A DNA stretch of 64,000 nucleotides from Pseudotabrizicola sediminis (lineage in GTDB: Bacteria > Pseudomonadota > Alphaproteobacteria > Rhodobacterales > Rhodobacteraceae), in NCBI RefSeq assembly GCF_004745575.1, contig NZ_RPEM01000006.1, positions 154,471 to 218,470 on the forward strand, read 5' to 3'. Shown one piece after another: positions 1 through 7,875 of this stretch (positions are counted from its first letter, which is position 1; each line of letters starts with the position of its first letter). A program made the position numbers and the translations under genes. The notes below the pieces were generated by a model. It saw nothing but the letters and a program-made list of their open reading frames with translations. It did no database searches and was not told the DNA's origin.

Positions 1-692
1 TGTCCGGTGACCGCATCGATCCCGCCCGCAGCAACGTTTCCTACATGGTAAACGAAGTCTGGACGAACAAGATGTGGCGGCATGGCGACGTCGTCTGGGC
101 CTTGTTCGAGACGATTTTAATGGCCTTTCTTGGCACCATGGGCGCGGCGATCATCGCGCTGCCTCTTGGGTTTGTAGCGGCCAGCAACTTCAACCCGCTG
201 GCGCCAGTGCGCTTTGGCCTGCGCCGGGTGTTCGATTTCATCCGCGGGGTGGACGGGCTGATCTGGACCATCATCCTGAGCCGCGCCTTTGGCCCCGGCC
301 CGATGACCGGCGCGCTGGCGATCCTGATTACCGACACCGGATCGTTCGGCAAGATGTTTTCCGAAGCGCTGGAGAATATCGACGACAAGCAGGTCGAAGG
401 CGTGCGGTCCACCGGGGCCAACAGCCTGCTGCGCGCCCGCTTTGGCGTTATTCCGCAGGTGACGCCGGTGCTTTTGTCGCAGGTGCTGTATTATCTGGAA
501 TCCAACACCCGCAGCGCCACCGTGATCGGCGCGATTGTGGGCGGCGGAATCGGGCTTTTGCTGACCCAAGCGATCCAGACCCAGAAGGATTGGGAAGAGG
601 TAGCCTATTACATGACGCTGATCGTGCTGATGGTGATGGCGATGGACAGCCTGTCGGGCTGGCTGCGCCGCAAGCTGATCAAGGGGGAATAG
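1..692 (+). CDS. phnE: PhnE, phosphonate ABC transporter permease (5'-truncated by window edge)
   Basis: This is the inner-membrane permease of the phosphonate importer, which works with a periplasmic binding protein (PhnD) and an ATPase (PhnC) that must lie upstream. Only the C-terminal ~229 codons are in the window; the frame is open from base 3. Several hydrophobic segments are visible, including one rich in Ala/Ile/Gly just after the first visible Met. A binding-protein-dependent permease EAA-type loop (EALENIDD...GANSLLRARFGVIPQ) contacts the ATPase. The stop is directly followed by the ATG of the acetyltransferase gene, so the two are probably co-transcribed. The assignment rests on the sequence and on the C-P lyase genes downstream. 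Confidence 0.9.
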   Translation, partial: SGDRIDPARSNVSYMVNEVWTNKMWRHGDVVWALFETILMAFLGTMGAAIIALPLGFVAASNFNPLAPVRFGLRRVFDFIRGVDGLIWTIILSRAFGPGPMTGALAILITDTGSFGKMFSEALENIDDKQVEGVRSTGANSLLRARFGVIPQVTPVLLSQVLYYLESNTRSATVIGAIVGGGIGLLLTQAIQTQKDWEEVAYYMTLIVLMVMAMDSLSGWLRRKLIKGE

Positions 693-1310
693 ATGCCCAA
701 GCTCTCTGCCACTGACCCGCTGATCCATCCGGGCTGCCAGATTGTGAACAGCCGGTTGGGGGCGTGGGTCGAGGTGGGGGCGGACAGTCGCGTGCTAAAC
801 TCCGACTTCGAGGATTATGCCTATTGCGACCGGTTGGCCGACATTGCCAATACCACAGTGGGCAAGTTCGCCAACATCGCCGCCATGGTCCGCATCGGCC
901 CGACGGATCACCCGATGGACCATGCCAGCCTGCACCATTTTGTCTACCGGTCCAGCTATTACTGGGACGACGCCGCGGATGACGCGGGGTTCTTCGAACG
1001 CCGCCAAAGCCGCCGTACGGTGGTTGGCCCGGATACCTGGATCGGCCATGGCGCGATCATCAAGCCTGATGTGACCATCGGCGCAGGGGCCGTCATTGCC
1101 TCGGGCGCGGTCGTCACCCGTGACGTGCCGCCCTATACCATCGTGGCGGGCGTCCCGGCGAGCCCGCTGCGCCCCCGCTTTCCGGATGAGATCGCGGCGC
1201 GGTTGCTGGCGCTGGCGTGGTGGGATTGGGACCATGACCGTCTGCGCGCCGCGCTGCCGGATTTCCGGGTGCTCAAGGCCGAAGCGTTTCTCGACAAGTA
1301 CAACGGTTAA
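693..1310 (+). CDS. Hexapeptide-repeat acetyltransferase of the phosphonate locus
   Basis: This 205-residue left-handed beta-helix transferase belongs to the xenobiotic/chloramphenicol acetyltransferase-like class found in C-P lyase operons. Hexapeptide repeats run through the N-terminal third ([15 protein letters not shown], then [14 protein letters not shown]) and again near residues 110-150 ([27 protein letters not shown]). Between them is a loop with DHPMDH whose His could be catalytic, as in XAT enzymes. It starts immediately after the phnE stop. It may N-acetylate aminoalkylphosphonates, the role of the unrelated GNAT enzyme PhnO in E. coli; that role is inference. The stop codon overlaps the phnF stop on the other strand in a shared TTAA. 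Confidence 0.85.
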   Translation: MPKLSATDPLIHPGCQIVNSRLGAWVEVGADSRVLNSDFEDYAYCDRLADIANTTVGKFANIAAMVRIGPTDHPMDHASLHHFVYRSSYYWDDAADDAGFFERRQSRRTVVGPDTWIGHGAIIKPDVTIGAGAVIASGAVVTRDVPPYTIVAGVPASPLRPRFPDEIAARLLALAWWDWDHDRLRAALPDFRVLKAEAFLDKYNG

Positions 1311-2038
1311 GGGGGGCTGTCCGGCGTATGGGTCAGTGTCACCCGGTCACCGGCAAACCATGTCAGCCCGTATTCCACCGGCTGGCCAGACAGATCCGTA
1401 TTCACCGCCTCTGACCGCAGAATTGCCGCGCCTTCGGCCAGCCGCAGCGCAACAGCCTGCACCGCCGTTGCCAACCGCGCGGTGATTTTTGTGGCCCGCC
1501 GGGTGTAATCGGACAGCCCGCAGGCCGACAAAGCCGCCGTGATCGACGGGTTTTCCGCCGCATGGGTCAGCAGGTCGGGAAACCGCTCCGCCGGGAAGAC
1601 CGAGCGGAACGTGGCAACCGGCTGCCCGTCCGCCATCGACACCCCCTCCACCACATGGACCGGCGCGCCTGGCGCAAGGCCCAAAGCCTCGGCCTCCACG
1701 GCGTCGCAGGCCCGGGTTTCCAGCCGGTTGATCTGGCGCGAGGCTGTGCGCCCCGAGGCTGTGATGTTCTGATGAAACCGCACCCGCAGGCCCAAGGGAT
1801 ACTCTGTCGGCTGCACCATCACATAGACCCCCGACCCGCGCCGCGAATGCAGCGTGCCGGCCTGCACCAAAGACTGGACCGCATGCCGCACGGTGTGCCG
1901 GTTCACCCCGAAGCGCGCGGAAAGCTGCGATTCGGTCGGCAGCTTGTCACCGGGGCGGTAGTGGCCACGGGCAATTTCGACCGACAGGGTTTCGGCGATG
2001 GAGGTCCACAGCGCGGTGCGGGTGGTGGGGTCTGTCAT
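1307..2038 (-). CDS. phnF: PhnF, GntR/HutC-family regulator of the phn genes
   Basis: This 243-residue repressor-type regulator has a GntR winged helix at residues ~10-73 (recognition region [19 protein letters not shown]) and a C-terminal UTRA ligand-binding domain. The family binds a phosphonate-related ligand and controls phn transcription. An upstream in-frame extension of 29 residues was rejected because [10 protein letters not shown] gives the normal family N-terminus. It is divergent from phnG, with an inverted repeat in the shared 102-bp gap that looks like its operator. It sits head-to-tail against the acetyltransferase gene, with the two stop codons overlapping. Confidence 0.9.
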   Translation of the reverse strand: MTDPTTRTALWTSIAETLSVEIARGHYRPGDKLPTESQLSARFGVNRHTVRHAVQSLVQAGTLHSRRGSGVYVMVQPTEYPLGLRVRFHQNITASGRTASRQINRLETRACDAVEAEALGLAPGAPVHVVEGVSMADGQPVATFRSVFPAERFPDLLTHAAENPSITAALSACGLSDYTRRATKITARLATAVQAVALRLAEGAAILRSEAVNTDLSGQPVEYGLTWFAGDRVTLTHTPDSPP

Positions 2039-2089
2039 GAAAAATTCACGCCTTTGGTGGTTGCGGGATGGGCGGTTGAGGCGTAACAT

Positions 2090-2117
2090 TTGTCTAGTTG
2101 TATAGTATGCTAGACAA
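2090..2117. promoter_or_regulatory. Probable PhnF operator (perfect 8-bp inverted repeat)
   Basis: TTGTCTAG at 2090-2097 and CTAGACAA at 2110-2117 form a perfect inverted repeat with a 12-nt spacer, between the divergent phnF and phnG starts. A second, closer copy of the half-site (TTGTATAG, 2098-2105) lies in the spacer and pairs 7 of 8 with the right arm across 4 nt. Position and symmetry fit a GntR-family operator that controls both directions. Confidence 0.7.
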
Positions 2118-2140
2118 CTTGGCAAGATGTCGGGGGCAGA

Positions 2141-2593
2141 ATGAACGCAGACTCACCCACAGATCAAACCGCGCGGCGCGACTGGATGTCGGCGCTGGCC
2201 AAGGCCGATCCGGCGCGGTTGGCCGCGTTGATGCCGGAGTTGCCAGCGTTGGAGCCGCTGCGCCCACCAGAGATTGGCGCCGTGATGGTGCGGGGCCGGG
2301 TCGGTGCCACGGGTGCGCCGTTCAATCTGGGCGAGATGACGGTGACGCGCTGCTCGGTCCGGCTGGCGGATGGCACGGTGGGGCATGGCTATGTGCAGGG
2401 GCGCGACCAGGCGCATGCGATGCGCGCCGCCGCACTGGACGCGCTGATGCAGACGGATCAGGCAGAGCGGTTGCAGACCACGGTGCTGGATGTGTTGGTG
2501 GCAGAGGCCGATGTGGCACGGGTGCAGCGCGCCGAAAAGGCGGCTGCGACGAAGGTTGATTTCTTTACCATGGTGCGGGGAGAAGACGCATGA
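2141..2593 (+). CDS. phnG: PhnG, carbon-phosphorus lyase complex subunit
   Basis: This 150-residue subunit belongs to the PhnGHIJ core complex, which with PhnI attaches methylphosphonate to the ribose C1 of ATP, displacing adenine. The family-typical start region DWMSALAKADPARL, the motif PEIGAVMVRGRVGATGAPFNLGEMTVTRCSVRL and the later HGYVQGRDQAHAMRAAALDAL are all present, and the length is normal. It is the first gene of the rightward phn operon, just after the proposed PhnF operator. Its stop overlaps the phnH start (ATGA), indicating translational coupling. Confidence 0.95.
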   Translation: MNADSPTDQTARRDWMSALAKADPARLAALMPELPALEPLRPPEIGAVMVRGRVGATGAPFNLGEMTVTRCSVRLADGTVGHGYVQGRDQAHAMRAAALDALMQTDQAERLQTTVLDVLVAEADVARVQRAEKAAATKVDFFTMVRGEDA

Positions 2594-3168
2594 CAGGCAT
2601 AGCCCTTGGCGGCGGGTTTTCCCATCCGCCGGAACAGGCTGCACGGGCGTTTCGGGCGGTGTTAGAAGCTGTTTCGCGCCCCGGTACGATCTGGACGGTT
2701 GAAGGGGCGGTACCACCGGCCCCCCTGACGGTTGCGGCGGGCACCGTTCTTCTGACGCTGGCGGATGGCACCGCGCCGGTGCATCTGGCAGGGGATGCCG
2801 ATTGCCAGCCGGTGCGCGATTGGATCACCTTTCACATCGGCGCGCCTTTGGTTGGGGCTGAGGGGGCGATGTTTGCGGTGGGGCGATGGCAGGATCTGCT
2901 GCCGCTTGGGCGGTTTCACCCCGGTGATCCGGATTACCCGGACCGGGCGGCGACGCTGATCGTGCTGATGAACGACCTGACAAATGCAGGCGCTAGGCTG
3001 ACCGGGCCCGGGATCAAGGATGCGGCGCGCCTGTCGCTGCCCGAGATTGCCGCGTTTCAGCGCAATGCGGTGCAGTTTCCGCTGGGTCTGGACTTCATTT
3101 TTACCGCAGGCGACCGCGTGGCCGCCCTGCCCCGATCAACGAAAGTGGAGGGCGCGGCATGTATGTAG
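2590..3168 (+). CDS. phnH: PhnH, carbon-phosphorus lyase complex subunit
   Basis: This is a 192-residue C-P lyase core subunit of normal length. The N-terminal GGGFSHPPEQAARAFRAVLEAVSRPGTIW is the family hallmark; in other species PhnH is a PLP-transferase-like fold without cofactor that dimerises within the core complex. It is preceded by phnG with a 4-nt overlap, and its last 10 nt overlap the phnI start. Confidence 0.95.
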   Translation: MTGIALGGGFSHPPEQAARAFRAVLEAVSRPGTIWTVEGAVPPAPLTVAAGTVLLTLADGTAPVHLAGDADCQPVRDWITFHIGAPLVGAEGAMFAVGRWQDLLPLGRFHPGDPDYPDRAATLIVLMNDLTNAGARLTGPGIKDAARLSLPEIAAFQRNAVQFPLGLDFIFTAGDRVAALPRSTKVEGAACM

Positions 3169-4241
3169 CGGTCAAGGGCGGCGAGCGGGCCATCGACAAT
3201 GCCCATGCCTGGCTGGCCGAAGAGCGCCGGGGTGATCCGGGCGTGGCGGAACTGGGCGTGGCGCAGATCCGTGAGCAGCTGGCGCTGGCGGTGAACCGGG
3301 TGATGGCGGAGGGGTCGCTTTTCGACCCTGATCTGGCGGCTTTGGCGATCAAGCAGGCGCGCGGTGATCTGATTGAAGCGGTGTTCCTGATCCGAGCCTA
3401 TCGCACCACCCTGCCCCGGCTGGGCGCGTCGAACCCGGTGGATACCGGGGCAATGGCGGTGGATCGGCGGGTGAGTGCCACGTTCAAGGATCTGCCCGGC
3501 GGGCAGATATTGGGGCCGACGTTTGACTATACGCACCGTCTGCTGGATTTCAAACTGGCGGCAGAGGCCGCGGTGCCGGAAGCGGCGACCGCCCCGGCGC
3601 TGGCGGGGCCGGTGCCGCATGTAACGGGGTTTCTGAACCGCGATGGGTTGATCGAGGGGGCGGAACGGTCTGACGCCACGCCGCCCGATCTGACCCGCGA
3701 GCCGATGGAACTGCCCGCCGACCGCGCCTTGCGGTTGCAGGCGATCACGCGGGGGGATGAGGGGTTTGTGCTGTCGATGGCCTATTCCACGCAGCGCGGC
3801 TATGGGCGCACGCATGCCTTTGTGGGGGAGTTGCGCATTGGCAGGGTGGCGGTGGAGATGGACATTCCTGAACTGGGGTTCGCAATCGAGATTGGCGAGG
3901 TGGAGCTGACCGAATGTGAAACGGTCAACCAGTTCAAAGGGTCAAAGACCGAGCCGCCGCAGTTCACGCGAGGGTATGGGTTGGTGTTTGGCCAAAGCGA
4001 ACGGAAGGCGATTGCGATGTCTCTGGTGGACCGCGCCCTGCGCTGGAAAGAGTTGGGCGAGGATGACACCGGCGCACCGGCACAGGATGAGGAATTCGTG
4101 TTGATGCATTGCGACAACATTCAGGCGACCGGGTTTCTGGAGCATATCAAGCTGCCGCATTACGTGGATTTTCAATCCGAGCTGGAACTGGTGCGGCGGT
4201 TGCGGGCCGAGGCGATGGCTGTGCAGGAGGCGGCGGAATGA
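3159..4241 (+). CDS. phnI: PhnI, nucleosidase subunit of C-P lyase
   Basis: This 360-residue subunit is the nucleosidase that, with PhnG, PhnH and PhnL, makes ribose-1-phosphonate triphosphate from ATP and a phosphonate. The start MYVAVKGGERAIDNAHAWL and the region GYGRTHAFVGELRIG are characteristic. The start lies inside the end of phnH, and the stop overlaps the phnJ ATG (ATGA). No anomalies were seen. Confidence 0.95.
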   Translation: MYVAVKGGERAIDNAHAWLAEERRGDPGVAELGVAQIREQLALAVNRVMAEGSLFDPDLAALAIKQARGDLIEAVFLIRAYRTTLPRLGASNPVDTGAMAVDRRVSATFKDLPGGQILGPTFDYTHRLLDFKLAAEAAVPEAATAPALAGPVPHVTGFLNRDGLIEGAERSDATPPDLTREPMELPADRALRLQAITRGDEGFVLSMAYSTQRGYGRTHAFVGELRIGRVAVEMDIPELGFAIEIGEVELTECETVNQFKGSKTEPPQFTRGYGLVFGQSERKAIAMSLVDRALRWKELGEDDTGAPAQDEEFVLMHCDNIQATGFLEHIKLPHYVDFQSELELVRRLRAEAMAVQEAAE

Positions 4242-5107
4242 CCGATCAGGCCTATAACTTCGCCTATCTGGACGAACAGACCAAGCGGATGATCCGCCGC
4301 GCGATCCTGAAGGGGCTGGCGGTGCCGGGCTATCAGGTGCCGTTTGCCAGCCGCGAGATGCCGATGCCTTATGGTTGGGGCACAGGTGGGGTGCAGGTGA
4401 CCGCTGCCTGCCTGACGCCGGAAGATGTGCTGAAGGTGATCGATCAGGGTGCGGATGACACCACCAACGCGGTGAGCATCCGCAAATTCTTTCAGCGCAC
4501 GGCGGGGGTGCGGGTGACCGAGTCGACGGGTGAGGCCAGCGTGATCCAGACCCGGCACCGGATTCCCGAAGCGCCACTGCGCGAGGGGCAGATCTTGGTC
4601 TATCAGGTGCCGATCCCGGAGCCGCTGCGGTTTTTGGAACCGCGCGAAGCGGAGACGCGGAAGATGCATGAGCTGGAAGAATACGGGCTGATGCATGTGA
4701 AACTGTATGAGGACATCGCGCGGCATGGCGAGATTGCCACCAGCTATGCCTATCCGGTGAAGGTGGAGGGGCGCTATGTGATGGACCCATCGCCCATTCC
4801 GAAGTTCGACAACCCGAAACTGGGGGATTGCCCGGCGATTCAGCTGTTTGGCGCGGGGCGCGAGCAGCGGATCTATGCGGTGCCGCCCTATACACAGGTG
4901 GTGAGCCTCGATTTCGACGACCATCCGTTTGTGGCATCCAAGGCGCCGCATGATTGCGATCTGTGCGGGGCGGATGAAAGCTATCTGGATGAGGTGATCA
5001 TCGACGATGCGGGCGGGCGGATGTTTGTGTGTTCCGACACCGATTTCTGTGCCGGGCGGCAGGCGGCGGGGCATCGCGGGCGATTGTCACCGGCGGAGGT
5101 GGTGTGA
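4238..5107 (+). CDS. phnJ: PhnJ, radical SAM C-P lyase
   Basis: This 289-residue catalytic subunit uses a 4Fe-4S cluster and SAM to break the C-P bond of ribose-1-phosphonate 5-phosphate, releasing the alkane and a 1,2-cyclic phosphate. The unusual cysteine pattern CX2CX21CX5C is present at Cys240, Cys243, Cys265 and Cys271, each one residue before the E. coli positions (three cluster ligands plus the catalytic Cys). A Gly-rich segment YGWGTGGVQVT lies near residues 45-54. The ATG overlapping the phnI stop was chosen over a longer upstream extension because it gives the canonical start MTDQAYNFAYLDEQTKRM. The gene looks fully functional. Confidence 0.97.
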   Translation: MTDQAYNFAYLDEQTKRMIRRAILKGLAVPGYQVPFASREMPMPYGWGTGGVQVTAACLTPEDVLKVIDQGADDTTNAVSIRKFFQRTAGVRVTESTGEASVIQTRHRIPEAPLREGQILVYQVPIPEPLRFLEPREAETRKMHELEEYGLMHVKLYEDIARHGEIATSYAYPVKVEGRYVMDPSPIPKFDNPKLGDCPAIQLFGAGREQRIYAVPPYTQVVSLDFDDHPFVASKAPHDCDLCGADESYLDEVIIDDAGGRMFVCSDTDFCAGRQAAGHRGRLSPAEVV

Positions 5108-5898
5108 TGGGCGTGGTGGAAGCGGATATGCGGGCGGCGCTGGATCAGCCGTTGCTGAGCGTGACCGGGCTGACCAAGCGCTATGGCGCGCGGATCGGCT
5201 GCAGCGATGTGTCGTTTGATCTGTTCCCCGGCGAGGTGATGGGGATTGTGGGGGAAAGCGGGTCGGGGAAATCGACGCTGCTGTCTTGCCTTGCCGGGCA
5301 TCTGGTGCCCGATGAGGGGCAGGTGACTTATTCGGGCCGCGATGTGCTGGCGATGGCGGAGACGGAACGGCGGCGGCTTTCGCGCACCGAATGGGCCTAT
5401 GTGCACCAGAACCCGCGCGACGGGTTGCGGATGGGGGTGAGCGCGGGCGGAAATGTGGGCGAGCGGTTGATGGCGGTGGGGGCGCGCCATTATGGCGAGA
5501 TCCGGGGCGCGGCGGCGGACTGGCTGGGCCGGGTGGAGATTGCAGCCGACCGGATCGACGACCGGCCGAGCGCCTTTTCCGGCGGGATGCAGCAACGGTT
5601 GCAGATCGCGCGCAATCTGGTGACCGGGCCGCGGCTGGTGTTCATGGACGAGCCGACGGGCGGTCTTGATGTCAGCGTGCAGGCGCGGCTTTTGGACCTG
5701 TTGCGCGGGCTAGTGCGGGATATGGGGCTGTCGGTCATCATCGTGACGCATGATCTGGCGGTGGTGCGGTTGCTGGCCGACCGGCTGATGGTGATGAAGG
5801 GGGGCCGTGTGGTGGAACAGGGTCTGACCGATCAGGTGCTGGACGATCCGCAGGATGCCTATACGCAGCTGCTGGTCTCTTCTGTTTTGCAGGTCTGA
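5107..5898 (+). CDS. phnK: PhnK, ABC-type ATPase of the C-P lyase complex
   Basis: This 263-residue ATPase resembles oligopeptide-importer ATPases but belongs to the C-P lyase machinery, docking on PhnJ. Walker A GESGSGKST lies at residues 49-57, signature FSGGMQQ at 157-163, Walker B LVFMDE at 177-182, and a switch His in IIVTHDLAV follows. The ATG at 5107 overlaps the phnJ stop (TGATG). A further in-frame upstream start would run into phnJ and was rejected. phnL follows after 3 nt. Confidence 0.95.
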   Translation: MGVVEADMRAALDQPLLSVTGLTKRYGARIGCSDVSFDLFPGEVMGIVGESGSGKSTLLSCLAGHLVPDEGQVTYSGRDVLAMAETERRRLSRTEWAYVHQNPRDGLRMGVSAGGNVGERLMAVGARHYGEIRGAAADWLGRVEIAADRIDDRPSAFSGGMQQRLQIARNLVTGPRLVFMDEPTGGLDVSVQARLLDLLRGLVRDMGLSVIIVTHDLAVVRLLADRLMVMKGGRVVEQGLTDQVLDDPQDAYTQLLVSSVLQV

Positions 5899-5901
5899 GA
5901 G

Positions 5902-6591
5902 ATGCCGATGATCGAGATTACCAATCTGTCGAAAACATTCACCCTGCACAATCAGGGGGGCGTGGTCATTCCGGTGATGGCGGGAGCGAGCCTGCGGATT
6001 GCGGCGGGAGAGTGTGTGGGGCTGACCGGGCAATCGGGGTCGGGCAAGTCGACGCTGATGCGGATGGTGTACGGCAATTACCTGACCGCCGGGGGCAGCC
6101 TTGTGGTGGCAGGCGTTGATGTGGCGCGGGCCAGCCCTCGTGAGATCATCGCCTTGCGGCGCAGCACGTTGGGCTATGTCAGCCAGTTCCTGCGGGTGGT
6201 GCCACGGGTGGCGACGGTGGATGTGGTGGCCGAACCGCTGTTGCAGCTGGGGCGCCCGGTGGGGCAGGCGCGGGCGCGGGCAGAGGAGCTGTTGTCGCGG
6301 CTGAACATTCCGCAGCGGTTGTGGTCACTGTCGCCCACCACGTTTTCGGGCGGCGAGCAGCAGCGGGTGAACATCGCGCGCGGCTTTGCCCATGCCTTTC
6401 CGGTGCTGTTGCTGGACGAGCCGACCGCCAGTCTTGATGCGGTGAACCGCGAGGTTGTGCTGACGCTGATCGAGGAGGCAAAGGCGCGGGGGGCGGCGAT
6501 TTTGGGAATCTTCCATGATGAGGGCGCGCGGGCGCGGGTCTGTGACCGGCTGGTGGATGTGACCGGATTTACCCCCGGGCTGGCGGCATGA
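5902..6591 (+). CDS. phnL: PhnL, ABC-type ATPase of the C-P lyase pathway
   Basis: This is a 229-residue ABC-type ATPase required with PhnGHI for ribose-1-phosphonate triphosphate formation and structurally tied to PhnK. Walker A GQSGSGKST is at residues 43-51, signature FSGGEQQ at 148-154 and Walker B LLLDE at 169-173. The switch region reads GIFHDEGARARVCDR, as usual in PhnL. The stop overlaps the phnN start (ATGA). Confidence 0.95.
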   Translation: MPMIEITNLSKTFTLHNQGGVVIPVMAGASLRIAAGECVGLTGQSGSGKSTLMRMVYGNYLTAGGSLVVAGVDVARASPREIIALRRSTLGYVSQFLRVVPRVATVDVVAEPLLQLGRPVGQARARAEELLSRLNIPQRLWSLSPTTFSGGEQQRVNIARGFAHAFPVLLLDEPTASLDAVNREVVLTLIEEAKARGAAILGIFHDEGARARVCDRLVDVTGFTPGLAA

Positions 6592-7127
6592 TCTTTGCGG
6601 TGGTCGGGCCATCGGGTGCGGGGAAAGACACGCTGATTGCCGGGGCTTGCGCGCGGGACCCCGGTTTGCGGCTGGTGCGGCGGGTGATTACCCGGCCCGG
6701 TAATGCGGGGGGCGAGGATTTCGAGGGTGTGACGGAGGATGCGTTTCTGGCGCGGCGCGCGGCGGGGGAATTTGCGCTGGACTGGCAGGCGCATGGGTTG
6801 TGGTATGGCATTCCGGCGGCGCAGCTGGAGGGGCCGGGGCCGGTGCTGTTCAACGGGTCGCGGGCGGCGCTGCCTGCGGCACTGGATCTGATCCCGGATT
6901 TGGTGGTCATTGTGGTGACCGCCCCGGTGGAGGTGCTGGCGGCGCGGCTGGCGGCGCGGGGGCGTGAGACGGTGGAGGATGTTCGCGCGCGGCTTGATCG
7001 GGCGGGGTTTGAGCTGCCGGACGGCGTGGTGCCGCGTGTAGTGGTGAATGATGGCAGCGCCGAGGACGGCATCGCGCGGTTTCTGGCGGCGGTCTACCCG
7101 GAGAGCGGGAAGCGGTGCAGCAGATGA
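6588..7127 (+). CDS. phnN: PhnN, ribose 1,5-bisphosphate phosphokinase
   Basis: This 179-residue guanylate-kinase-like enzyme phosphorylates ribose 1,5-bisphosphate to PRPP, the last step returning the ribose carrier to metabolism. The P-loop GPSGAGKD is at residues 7-14, and VRRVITRP is the expected substrate-contact region. It is the last gene of the phnGHIJKLN run. Its 3' end overlaps the DUF1045 gene on the opposite strand by 34 nt. Confidence 0.93.
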   Translation: MIFAVVGPSGAGKDTLIAGACARDPGLRLVRRVITRPGNAGGEDFEGVTEDAFLARRAAGEFALDWQAHGLWYGIPAAQLEGPGPVLFNGSRAALPAALDLIPDLVVIVVTAPVEVLAARLAARGRETVEDVRARLDRAGFELPDGVVPRVVVNDGSAEDGIARFLAAVYPESGKRCSR

Positions 7128-7774
7128 AAGCGGCCATCCGCATCTTCGCAGAACAGGCAGAGGTCTTCGATGGCGAAGGGCTTTGGCAGGACTGGGGCGA
7201 GATGGGCGGACAGGACCGGGGCGGTCTGCGCGGCGTGATCCGCGGGCAGCATGTTGGTCAGCGTGAGGTGAAAGTGGAAGTCCTCCATCACATGCGGATA
7301 GCCCCATGTGTCGAGCAGCGCCAACTGGCGGGGGCTGAGGCTTTCAGGGCGACGGCGGGCGCGTTCAGCCCCGGTCATCGGGGCGCGCAGGGGGTTGGTG
7401 GCGCGCACCACCTGTGCCGCGAGGGTGTTGAGGGCAGAGGTATCGCCCATGGGCGTCAGGGCGACGAAGCCGTGCAGGTTTTGCACGCTCAGGCCGTCGC
7501 AGGTGGCGGGGGACAGCTGGCGCGACAAGGTGCGGACGGCATCTGCCACGTCATCCGCGCCAAGCCCATCCGCCGGACGGAACGGCGCGCGGAGGGTGCC
7601 GTGAAAGCCGTATTTGCGCGGATCGGTGGTCAGACCGGCCAAGGGCATCGGCAATCCGGGCAGGTCGGGTTGCGGTGCCGGACGGGCACTGGCACTGTCC
7701 CAGCCCAAAAGGGCGGCGGTTGCCTCGGCGAAGGGGCCGGGGCGCGGGGCATAGAAGATAGCGAAGCGTTTCAT
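7094..7774 (-). CDS. DUF1045 2H-phosphoesterase-like protein of the phosphonate locus
   Basis: This ~226-residue protein is from the family annotated as 'phosphonate metabolism protein' (DUF1045). From the chosen start MKRFAIFYAPRPG it carries two 2H-phosphoesterase signatures: HGTL at residues 58-61 (context KYGFHGTLRAPF) and HLTL at 169-172 (context DFHFHLTLTNM). Such enzymes open cyclic phosphates, including ribose 1,2-cyclic phosphates in eukaryotic relatives. That is the chemistry PhnP performs on the C-P lyase product, and no phnP is visible here. This role is inference. An in-frame Met three codons upstream (7783) is an alternative start. It is divergent from phnM and its 3' end overlaps phnN. 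Confidence 0.85.
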   Translation of the reverse strand: MKRFAIFYAPRPGPFAEATAALLGWDSASARPAPQPDLPGLPMPLAGLTTDPRKYGFHGTLRAPFRPADGLGADDVADAVRTLSRQLSPATCDGLSVQNLHGFVALTPMGDTSALNTLAAQVVRATNPLRAPMTGAERARRRPESLSPRQLALLDTWGYPHVMEDFHFHLTLTNMLPADHAAQTAPVLSAHLAPVLPKPFAIEDLCLFCEDADGRFHLLHRFPLSG

Positions 7775-7803
7775 CTGATCCATGGTGGCGGGATAGGGTG
7801 GCT

Positions 7804-7821
7804 TTGTCACACGGGTGTGAC
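7804..7821. promoter_or_regulatory. Pho-box-like site / perfect palindrome upstream of phnM and the DUF1045 gene
   Basis: TTGTCAC (7804-7810), 4 nt, GTGTGAC (7815-7821) matches the tandem 7-bp layout of a PhoB box with an 11-bp period. Its inner part GTCACAC-GG-GTGTGAC (7806-7821) is also a perfect inverted repeat. It lies about 55 bp upstream of phnM and 30 bp upstream of the DUF1045 start, so it could serve both divergent promoters. PhoB versus another dimeric regulator cannot be settled by eye. Confidence 0.5.
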
Positions 7822-7875
7822 GGGTTAATGTCATTGGACCCCCTGCCCCACGGATCGCAAGACAGGACTTGAGAC

